From assembly GCF_013415245.1 (NCBI RefSeq), contig NZ_JACBXX010000125.1:1-55930 (forward strand): a stretch of 55,930 nt of DNA, in the 5' to 3' direction. Shown here one piece after another: positions 7,026 through 13,810 of this stretch (the first letter of the stretch is position 1; each line of letters opens with the position of its first letter). The notes under the pieces were generated by a model. That model had not been told where the DNA came from. It saw only the letters and a program-made list of their open reading frames with translations, and did not search any database. This DNA comes from Streptococcus danieliae. GTDB lineage: Bacteria; Bacillota; Bacilli; Lactobacillales; Streptococcaceae. The position numbers and the translations under genes are program-made.

Positions 7026-8477
7026 TTATTTTTCTTTGTTTCGGATACGATTTTCCCAATAAGGGACCTCTTCAATCCCCAATTCAAATGGATTGAAGTC
7101 AGGATTTTTCCCTTCCTTCTTTTGTTGTTCGTAATCTTTCAAGAGTTTAAAGGCTAACGGAGAGAGGAAGAGGATGGCTGTTACATTGAGCCACACTGTG
7201 ATTCCACTCGCAATTTCCCCCATGGTCCAAGCCATTTGGCTAGAAGCCACACCGGAGTAAATCAGCATACCAACCATCAAGACTTGCATCACTCGTAAAG
7301 CCAGGGTCAATTTATCTCCCTTCAACAAGTAACGTAAATTGGTTTCAGCAATGTAGTAGTAACTCATCAGCGTTGTAAAGGCAAAGAAGACCAAGGCAAA
7401 GGCCACGAAGATTGGACCAAAAGAACCTAGAACAGTCGACAGTGCAGTCTGTGTATACAAGGCACCCGCACTATCCGCATTCGTATTGGCCAAATGGGCT
7501 ACAACCGGAGTTTGATTGGCATCAAAAACATTGTAAGAATTGGTTAGTAAGATAACCAAGGCAGTCCCTGTACAGACAAAAAGAGTATCAATGTAAACCG
7601 AGAAGGCCTGAACCAAACCTTGTTTCACTGGATGTGAGATTTGGGCAGAGGCGGCAGCCGCTACTTGGGAACCTTGCCCAGCTTCATTCGAATAGACTCC
7701 CCGTTTGACACCATAAGAAATGGCTGCACCGACAAGACCACCAAAAACTGCTTCCATCCCAAAGGCTGATTTAAAAATCAATTGGAAAACAGGGATTACC
7801 TGGTTCCAATTGGCAATCACGATGACAAACACCATCAGCAGGTAAACTCCCGCCATAAAAGGAACAATAATCTCGGCAATTTTGGCAATCCGTTGAATCC
7901 CTCCTAAGACAATCAATAAGAGCGCTCCAACTACGAGCAGGGTTGACACAAGAGGCGGTACACTCAAGGCATTGTGCATGGCGACACTAATTCCATTCAC
8001 CTGAATCCCAGACATCAAGAATGCAAATGAAAAGGCTAAAATGAGAGCCATTCCCAGTGCCAGTTTTTTCAACTTGAGTCCTTTTTCAATATAATAGGCT
8101 GGCCCCCCATAAAACTGACCATTCACTTCTTCTTTATAGACCTGACCAAGAGTCGTCTCTACAAAGGCCGAGCCAGCTCCAACAAAGGCAATCACCCACA
8201 TCCAGAACACGGCTCCTGGACCACCAAAGGCAATAGCTGAGGCAACCCCTGTAATATTTCCGGTTCCGACACGGCCAGAAAGGGCTACCGACAAGGCTTG
8301 GAAGGACGAAATTCCTTGGCTCTCCTCAGGTTTCTCAAACATCACTCGCAACATTTCTGGTATCATACGAATCTGAACAAACTTTGTTCGAATCGTAAAA
8401 TATAAGCCTGCTCCGATTAAGAAGGCCAAGAGGACCGGACTCCAAATCCAATCCGAGAGGGTTTTAACAATATACAT
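7026..8477 (-). CDS. AGCS family sodium:alanine (amino acid) symporter
   Basis: Integral membrane transporter of 483 residues that takes up alanine or glycine with sodium. The sequence shows about 10-11 hydrophobic segments and AGCS signatures: SVALSGRVGTGNITGVASAIAF near residue 64-85, GPGAVFWMWVIAFVGAGSAFVE, and YGVKRGVYSNEAGQGS near residue 255-270. It lies 3 bp behind rluD, so it is probably the last gene of the cpsY-lspA-rluD transcript, although the start has only a weak ribosome binding site. Confidence 0.92.
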   Translation of the reverse strand: MYIVKTLSDWIWSPVLLAFLIGAGLYFTIRTKFVQIRMIPEMLRVMFEKPEESQGISSFQALSVALSGRVGTGNITGVASAIAFGGPGAVFWMWVIAFVGAGSAFVETTLGQVYKEEVNGQFYGGPAYYIEKGLKLKKLALGMALILAFSFAFLMSGIQVNGISVAMHNALSVPPLVSTLLVVGALLLIVLGGIQRIAKIAEIIVPFMAGVYLLMVFVIVIANWNQVIPVFQLIFKSAFGMEAVFGGLVGAAISYGVKRGVYSNEAGQGSQVAAAASAQISHPVKQGLVQAFSVYIDTLFVCTGTALVILLTNSYNVFDANQTPVVAHLANTNADSAGALYTQTALSTVLGSFGPIFVAFALVFFAFTTLMSYYYIAETNLRYLLKGDKLTLALRVMQVLMVGMLIYSGVASSQMAWTMGEIASGITVWLNVTAILFLSPLAFKLLKDYEQQKKEGKNPDFNPFELGIEEVPYWENRIRNKEK

Positions 8478-8480
8478 CTA

Positions 8481-9374
8481 TCAATAATCCTTTCTAAGCT
8501 GCTCCAAGGTCTCCTCAAAAATTTCCGGAAGCGGAGCTTTAAATACCATGGTCTCATCTGTGCTGGGGTGGGTAAAACCAAGTTGAGCCGCATGGAGAAA
8601 TTGACCCCGACCCTTCAAGGTCTTTTTGGGACCATAAAGTGGGTCCCCTGCCAGCGGATGGCCGATGTAGGCCATATGAACGCGAATCTGATGCGTCCGA
8701 CCAGTTTCTAGCTGCAATTCCACCAGACTATAATCCCCAAAACGCTCCAAGACGGTAAAACGGGTGAGGGCAGGCTTTCCATTTGCCTGAACAGCCTGTT
8801 TCTTGCGATCCTTGTCACTCCGACCGATTGGTGCTTCAATCACCCCTTTATCACTTGGTAAATTGCCATGCACTAAAGCCAGGTATTTCCGCAATGATTT
8901 TTTTTCTTTTAACTCTTGAGCTAATTTTTCATGGGCCTGATCATTTTTGGCAATCATCAATAAACCGGAGGTATCCTTATCAATCCGATGGACAATCCCC
9001 GGACGCAGAACACCGTTGATCCCCGACAAATCCTTGACATGAAACAATAGAGCATTGACTAGAGTTCCACTCGGATGACCAGGGCTAGGATGGACTACCA
9101 TCCCCTGGGCCTTATTGACTACGGCCACATCTTGGTCTTGGTAGACCAGCTCCAGCGGCAAATCCTCAGCCTGAATATCCAAAACTTCCGGTTCCGGAAG
9201 CTGGTAGGAAATGATATCCCCTTCCACGACCGTATACCGCGGCTTTTTAGCCAGACCATTGACTCGAACGAGGCCCGCCTTGATTTGCTCATTGGCTAGG
9301 CTTCTAGAAAGTTCCGTGTTGTCAGCCAACACCTTGTCCAAGCGCTCTCCGCCTGTTTTTACCTTAAACTCCAT
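8481..9374 (-). CDS. rluD: Ribosomal large subunit pseudouridine synthase, RluD family
   Basis: Converts uridines of 23S rRNA to pseudouridine (RluD acts on helix 69 in E. coli). An N-terminal S4 RNA-binding domain (residues about 1-65) is followed by the synthase domain with the catalytic motif HRIDKDTSGLLMIAK near residue 130-145, and GRTHQIRVH further on. Length of about 297 fits the family. The start at 9374 is chosen from two close ATGs, and the gene overlaps the 3' end of lspA by about 11 bp, so the two are translationally coupled. Confidence 0.92.
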   Translation of the reverse strand: MEFKVKTGGERLDKVLADNTELSRSLANEQIKAGLVRVNGLAKKPRYTVVEGDIISYQLPEPEVLDIQAEDLPLELVYQDQDVAVVNKAQGMVVHPSPGHPSGTLVNALLFHVKDLSGINGVLRPGIVHRIDKDTSGLLMIAKNDQAHEKLAQELKEKKSLRKYLALVHGNLPSDKGVIEAPIGRSDKDRKKQAVQANGKPALTRFTVLERFGDYSLVELQLETGRTHQIRVHMAYIGHPLAGDPLYGPKKTLKGRGQFLHAAQLGFTHPSTDETMVFKAPLPEIFEETLEQLRKDY

Positions 9375-9825
9375 CCTCATCCTCCCTTAAGAGATCCAAA
9401 ATTAAAATAACAACTCCAACTGTTAAATAAGAATCGGCCAAGTTAAAAACGGCGAAGTCAATAAAGGTGAGCTGGAACATGTCCACCACAAAGCCCTGAC
9501 TGGCACGGTCAATGAAGTTTCCAATGCCCCCAGCCATAATCAAGGCCAGGCCGACCTGACGTTCCCATTGACTGGACTTGGCCTTAATAAAGTAATAACC
9601 AGCTACTACCATGGCTAGGAAGGTTGTTAGAAAGAAAAACCAAACCTGTCCCTGGAGGATTGAGAAGGCAGCCCCCCTGTTTTGGAGATAGGTCAAATCC
9701 ATAATGCCCGGCCAAAAGGTCAGCTGCTCGCCTAGCGCAATGTGGTCCACCACCCAAGACTTAAGAAGTTGATCTCCCAAAATCAAGGCTAAACCAAGTA
9801 CCAACAGTATCATTTTTCTAGACAT
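9364..9825 (-). CDS. lspA: Lipoprotein signal peptidase (signal peptidase II)
   Basis: Membrane aspartyl protease of 153 residues that removes signal peptides from prolipoproteins. Four hydrophobic segments are visible, with the catalytic Asp motifs GNFIDR and FNLADSYL and the N-terminal LGDQLLK. The ATG at 9825 has the ribosome binding site aggaga and overlaps the stop codon of the LysR gene (ATGTCTAG), so a longer frame upstream can be excluded. Part of the conserved streptococcal cpsY-lspA-rluD order. Confidence 0.95.
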   Translation of the reverse strand: MSRKMILLVLGLALILGDQLLKSWVVDHIALGEQLTFWPGIMDLTYLQNRGAAFSILQGQVWFFFLTTFLAMVVAGYYFIKAKSSQWERQVGLALIMAGGIGNFIDRASQGFVVDMFQLTFIDFAVFNLADSYLTVGVVILILDLLREDEDGV

Positions 9826-10723
9826 AACCAATCTCCTCTGCTGCTTCGACAAGCAATTCCAAAAAATCTTGGGCAATCGCTGAAAGCTCACTACCAGCTC
9901 GAAAGGCACAAACCATCGTATTCTTACGCCCCTCCTTGACCGGTAAGGCTACAATCCCTGGACTAACCTCCTGATCTAAAAAGCCCGATCCCGTCGCATA
10001 GCCATGCGTCCGCTTTAAAAGACCATTCAAGGTTGCCCGATCCGTCACCTCATACAGAACAGGACTAATCGAGGTATCGAAAAAGTTCTCCGAATAATAG
10101 AGGTACTCATCCTTCTCCTGGGTAAAACGAACGGTCGGGTAAATCTCCAAGTCGGACATGGAAATTTCTCCCTTCTCCACCAAGGGATGAGTCTCTGCTA
10201 GATAAATGTGGGTTGGAAATGAAAATAAGGTTTGTATTTCCAAATCCATTTGCTGCAACTTTTGCTGAATCCCCTTTTCATTCTGACTATTTAAATAAAA
10301 CAGGCCAATCTCACTGTGCCCCTTATAGACCTCATCCAAAATCTGCAAGGTCGTTGATTCAAACAGCCGAAAATCCTTGTGCTCTGGCCACAGCTTAGCC
10401 AACTTGGTTAAAATATCTGGCAAAAAATCATAGTGCTGACCAGCAACAGAAAATTCACTAGACTCCTCCGTCGACTGGTACTGATTTTCTAAAACATCAA
10501 ACTCCTGAACCAGACTCTTAGCCTTCTCATAAAAAGGCATTCCCCTCTGGGTTACGAAGGTTCCTGAATTGGTCCGGTTGAAAATCTTAAAGCCCAGCTC
10601 CTGCTCCAAATCCCTGATCGACATGGACAAACTCGGCTGACTGATGTAGAGCTTCTCCGCCGCCTCTCGAAAAGTACCACTATTGGCTAAAGCCACTACA
10701 TTCCGCAATTGTTGAATATTCAT
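9818..10723 (-). CDS. cpsY: LysR family regulator, CpsY/MtaR type
   Basis: DNA-binding regulator of 301 residues with an N-terminal winged helix (MNIQQLRNVVALANSGTF, then REAAEKLYISQPSLSMSI) and a C-terminal periplasmic-binding-like effector domain. The N-terminus closely resembles CpsY/MtaR of other streptococci, which controls methionine supply and cell-surface traits. Context supports this: it is directly upstream of and coupled to lspA. The effector is not visible from the sequence. Confidence 0.85.
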   Translation of the reverse strand: MNIQQLRNVVALANSGTFREAAEKLYISQPSLSMSIRDLEQELGFKIFNRTNSGTFVTQRGMPFYEKAKSLVQEFDVLENQYQSTEESSEFSVAGQHYDFLPDILTKLAKLWPEHKDFRLFESTTLQILDEVYKGHSEIGLFYLNSQNEKGIQQKLQQMDLEIQTLFSFPTHIYLAETHPLVEKGEISMSDLEIYPTVRFTQEKDEYLYYSENFFDTSISPVLYEVTDRATLNGLLKRTHGYATGSGFLDQEVSPGIVALPVKEGRKNTMVCAFRAGSELSAIAQDFLELLVEAAEEIGYV

Positions 10724-11291
10724 CTATCTACCCATTTCAAAAAACTTCATTCTATTGTATCCTAATTAGACTGAAATTTCTAGCTCTACTGACGAAAAGG
10801 AGAATGGAATTCCTCGTTAAAACCAAAATGCTCACACCATTTCAGCAGGAATTCTATCTCTAAATGAATATTGCCTCCAAAAACCTCCCTTAAAGGCTTA
10901 CAAGAGCACTTCTAAAAACAGATTAAATTTTGTATCTTCAAAAAATAAAGGGAAGATTCGGCAAATTTTCAGACAATCTTTCTCTCATTAAGCGACTTAT
11001 TTGAGATTTTCTCCCTTTTACCAGAAAAAATCTGATTTTGATTTTCTTTGAGTAGAAATTCGAACACTTGAGCTTTATTTGTCCAAAAAGATAATTTTTC
11101 TCATAAAAAGAAGAAAAGCATTGGATGATTGGAATCCCCTTTCCTCTAGTTTGTTAAGAGCAAAAATCAAATACTCTTTCTATTTTGAATTCACAGGTTA
11201 TTAGTTTGGCCTTGCCTAAGCTTTTCTTATACCTGCGTCTCACTATCTGATTTGTATTCAAAATTGTTTTACTATCAGATTGGACGTAATG
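10724..11291. other. Gene-free AT-rich stretch
   Basis: About 570 bp without a convincing reading frame, repeat or structured RNA. It holds the upstream region of cpsY (a -10-like TACAAT on the minus strand near 10754-10759) and otherwise looks like decayed sequence. Confidence 0.6.
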
Positions 11292-11618
11292 TCATTGGTC
11301 TTCTCTTTTGATAGATAACAATTCTTCTTTACTGGTTAAAAACGCTTCTAGCTCTTTTTGAAGGTCTACATCTAGCCGTAGAGAGAGCTCTAACAACCAC
11401 CATACATTCTCAGCCAATTTTGCTTCCAGTTGATAAGGCGTTTCATCGTAATAACGTCCTATCCGTGTCATAATCAGACGATTCAAATTCCCTATATCGT
11501 TGGATAATGCTAGCAGATCTTCCTCAACTGACCATTCAGAGCCATGATGTTCTCTTTCCAATACATGATAGGCTTGCCGAATAGCATGGCTACGCTGTAT
11601 AATTTCTTCTAATGACAT
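11292..11618 (-). CDS. MazG-like nucleotide pyrophosphohydrolase-related protein
   Basis: 108 residues, helical. The layout LLALSNDIGNLNRL and then KLAENVWWLLELSLRLDVDL resembles the two helices of MazG-like all-alpha NTP pyrophosphatases (normally EExxE and ExxD metal sites). Here the first site reads SNDIGN and the second AENVW, so several metal-binding acidic residues are replaced and the enzyme may be inactive or have a changed role. Without the prophage this gene would lie directly downstream of rpmA. Confidence 0.65.
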   Translation of the reverse strand: MSLEEIIQRSHAIRQAYHVLEREHHGSEWSVEEDLLALSNDIGNLNRLIMTRIGRYYDETPYQLEAKLAENVWWLLELSLRLDVDLQKELEAFLTSKEELLSIKREDQ

Positions 11619-11664
11619 TTAAATCTCCTATTCCTATACATTGTTCTTTATGGGTAGTTAAACA

Positions 11665-11700
11665 AATAAGGCTCTCCGAAAACCTCGGAAAGCCTTATTT
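11665..11700. terminator. Hairpin terminator, host side of attL
   Basis: AATAAGGCT...AGCCTTATT with TCCGA/TCGGA inside, followed by T residues on both strands. It would end both the MazG-like region and, on the minus strand, transcripts coming from rpmA in an unoccupied chromosome. A near-identical hairpin lies at the phage end beside attR (48543-48577). Confidence 0.8.
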
Positions 11701-11716
11701 TCTGGGTGTTTAGAAT

Positions 11717-11742
11717 ACCTCTTTGTTAGGTCACAAAGAGGT
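11717..11742. repeat. 10-bp perfect hairpin
   Basis: ACCTCTTTGT (11717-11726) pairs with ACAAAGAGGT (11733-11742) around a 6-nt loop. It lies between two terminators and has no U-tract. Confidence 0.6.
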
Positions 11743-11745
11743 GAT

Positions 11746-11768
11746 AAAAAGGTTCCCCGAACCTTTTT
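11746..11768 (-). terminator. Native rpmA terminator, now separated from rpmA
   Basis: A 10-bp perfect stem (AAAAAGGTTC/GAACCTTTTT) with a 3-nt loop. On the minus strand it would follow the rpmA stop codon directly if the prophage were absent, since it touches the 34-bp attachment core. Confidence 0.8.
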
Positions 11769-11800
11769 ATTTAGCGATTGGGTAAACAGAAACTTGTTTT
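11767..11800. repeat. Attachment site attL (34-bp core)
   Basis: Identical to 48595-48628, the last 11 codons and stop of rpmA. Mismatches begin immediately outside on both sides, which defines the core. Confidence 0.92.
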
Positions 11801-11896
11801 AAATAACTATAGAAATCTATTCTGAAATAGCACTTATCTTCCTATTAAATAGGCAATCTGAGATACAAAAATATCAATAAAATCTCAATAGTTGAT

Positions 11897-11925
11897 AAAT
11901 ATGGGTACCAAAGTGGGTACCAAAA
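11897..11925 (+). repeat. Integrase arm-type site candidate (left)
   Basis: A 29-bp sequence with two tandem copies of GGGTACCAAA 12 bp apart. The same 29 bp occurs in the same orientation at 48510-48538. On the excised circle the two copies would lie 56 and 96 bp from the core on opposite sides, as expected for arm sites of a lambda-type integrase. Confidence 0.7.
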
Positions 11926-11950
11926 AAGGCCCCCGGATCACTCCGAGGGC
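11922..11950 (-). terminator. Terminator of the late phage operon
   Basis: On the minus strand GCCCTCGGA...TCCGGGGGC is followed by CTTTTTTGG, 14 bp after the endolysin stop. Confidence 0.88.
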
Positions 11951-11963
11951 TACTTTCATATCA

Positions 11964-13223
11964 CTATTTCTTAAGACCAGCGATGAGCTTATTCACTGTC
12001 TCATCGTCTAACTTATCCACATTTGACTTAGTTTGGAAATTATCAAAGGTTTTCTGTGACACCTGGATATGCGGAACACCTTGGTTCCAGAAATTCTCCG
12101 GATCCTTAGCATCTAGTAGGGCATAGAAGACTCCCCCTGTCATCAAAGCGATTCCTCGTTCTTTAGCTGAAATTGTAAACATAGCTGCTCCTCCATTCTT
12201 TTCTACTTTTGTTTCTCGAGTCTTCCCACTGGCTACTTCTTGAGCCATGCGAATTAGCTTATCAATATCAATTCCACCTGGACAAGCCGTTGCAACGACT
12301 TCCCTATGCATGATGATATGCAGTCGATCAATTGGAATACTATAACGGCGACAAATATCTGCAATCAATTTCGCTGAATTCTTGTAGGTCTCCTCTGCAA
12401 TCTGCCAGCCCGGTGCTCCAGTTGAATTAAGGTGCTCGATGCCGATTGAACGAGCATTCATCTCCGCATTCCCTGCATGCCAGGCTGGGAAATTCTCACC
12501 TACACATCCCCAAATTTTGTCAGGAGTAACTTGATAATGAGCTGATGTTTCATTCCCGCTAGAGACATACCAAGTGCGACGTGCATTCTCATCGCTGGTT
12601 CCTGCATTGTGATGAATCACAATCCTGTCAATCTTGGCCCGAGTGCCTCCAGCGTACATGAGATTCGGGTCAATATCGGTAATGAGACCGCTGAATAAGT
12701 CCTCGCCTACTTTTTTCGGTTCCACAATAGCTTTTCCTTCCTTTTGTTTTTGGTTGGAATACGGTAATCTGAACCAGCCTGTAACGTTACTATAATCACG
12801 GTAGTTCTTGCGGGTATAGCCACCGCCACCAATTTCTAGCTGGTCATTAATCCCGTTTCCGTTATCATCTCGGTAGCCGTCGATATTCTGCTCAATTGTA
12901 TGCATGCCATTCACATCGGCAGATACAACCACTCCGATATGCCCCCACGGGTGAGGATCATTCATGACAAAGAAATCTCCCGGCTCAGGCAAAAGATATG
13001 GATCGTTTGGATTGTTGTAAATTACAATCAAGCCCATTTCTTTAGCTTTTCGCAAGCCGTCAACGGCATTGACATAGGCGAGATTCTTTTTACCGTCGGT
13101 AAAATACTGCACAATACTATCAATCAAGGCCACACATTGACCACCGTAGGGATTGGTAGGGACTGTAACCTTCTTCCCTACCAAACTGTTGGTATAATTA
13201 ACCACGTCCATTGCTGTTACCAT
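11964..13223 (-). CDS. Endolysin with CHAP and amidase domains
   Basis: Lytic enzyme of 419 residues that degrades host peptidoglycan at the end of the lytic cycle. Residues about 10-150 form a CHAP cysteine peptidase domain (catalytic Cys in YGGQCVALID, His in HPWGHIGVVV). Residues about 185-330 form an N-acetylmuramoyl-L-alanine amidase-2 domain (IVIHHNAGTSD, SAHYQVTPD, AWHAGN, HREVVATACPG zinc and catalytic residues). The last 70 residues may be a wall-binding or oligomerisation part that I do not recognise. No signal peptide, so it needs the holin. The start overlaps the holin gene by 26 bp. Confidence 0.92.
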   Translation of the reverse strand: MVTAMDVVNYTNSLVGKKVTVPTNPYGGQCVALIDSIVQYFTDGKKNLAYVNAVDGLRKAKEMGLIVIYNNPNDPYLLPEPGDFFVMNDPHPWGHIGVVVSADVNGMHTIEQNIDGYRDDNGNGINDQLEIGGGGYTRKNYRDYSNVTGWFRLPYSNQKQKEGKAIVEPKKVGEDLFSGLITDIDPNLMYAGGTRAKIDRIVIHHNAGTSDENARRTWYVSSGNETSAHYQVTPDKIWGCVGENFPAWHAGNAEMNARSIGIEHLNSTGAPGWQIAEETYKNSAKLIADICRRYSIPIDRLHIIMHREVVATACPGGIDIDKLIRMAQEVASGKTRETKVEKNGGAAMFTISAKERGIALMTGGVFYALLDAKDPENFWNQGVPHIQVSQKTFDNFQTKSNVDKLDDETVNKLIAGLKK

Positions 13224-13428
13224 TTTGCCCCTCCTTTCGATAATAGTCTAAAGTTGATACACCAACGACCGTCCCCAAAAATGCGGAAACGGCCGTCAGA
13301 ATGTTGTTCAACGTTGATAAATCATAACCCAGCTCCCCACCGATGACGAAAATCAAGGTGTTTAGAGCTGGGAGAAAAATAAGCACCAGCCATTTGATGG
13401 CCTGGTACCAATCGTCATTTAGTTTCAT
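13198..13428 (-). CDS. Phage holin
   Basis: 76 residues with two membrane segments (about 12-30 and 42-60) separated by a short turn, and a charged C-terminus (YYRKEGQN), the layout of a class II holin; I think it is of the pneumophage Dp-1 type. It forms membrane lesions that release the endolysin encoded just downstream. Confidence 0.8.
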   Translation of the reverse strand: MKLNDDWYQAIKWLVLIFLPALNTLIFVIGGELGYDLSTLNNILTAVSAFLGTVVGVSTLDYYRKEGQNGNSNGRG

Positions 13429-13798
13429 GATCCTCCTCTTTCAAAGGTAATTCCGAAAATTCATGATAGAGCGATTCAATCTCACCATTACCACCCAAGT
13501 TCTTGTAAGATTCAAACAACTTAGCCATAGCTAGCTTACGGTCTAAGGTCGTATAACCTCGCATAATATCCGCTTTCATGTCATGAGCCAAGCGATAACT
13601 ATGCAAGGTCTTCAGGCCACTCGAGTTTTTCAGAGCAGACTCCTGTATCTCTGAAACTCCCGACTTAACCTCTGCCAAATCTTCCATGATTTGGTTATTT
13701 TTATGACTATTAGCCCGAAGCTCTGAAATGATTTTGTGACCAACACCTAAAAGGGCTCCGACTACCGTCAAGAGCCCTGTAACTTCTCCCCAATTCAA
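13415..13798 (-). CDS. Lysis-cassette membrane protein (holin-like or holin partner)
   Basis: 127 residues with one N-terminal hydrophobic helix (EVTGLLTVVGALLGVGHKII) and a long helical, charged rest with coiled-coil pattern. It overlaps the start of the holin gene by 14 bp. Position suggests a holin partner or a second holin; the sequence does not decide. Confidence 0.6.
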   Translation of the reverse strand: MNWGEVTGLLTVVGALLGVGHKIISELRANSHKNNQIMEDLAEVKSGVSEIQESALKNSSGLKTLHSYRLAHDMKADIMRGYTTLDRKLAMAKLFESYKNLGGNGEIESLYHEFSELPLKEEDHETK

Positions 13799-13810
13799 TG
13801 CTGATCCTCC

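Noticed and set aside
10761..10768. Third CTAATTAG palindrome, upstream of cpsY
   Set aside because: Short and AT-rich, no wider match with the two marR sites; probably chance.
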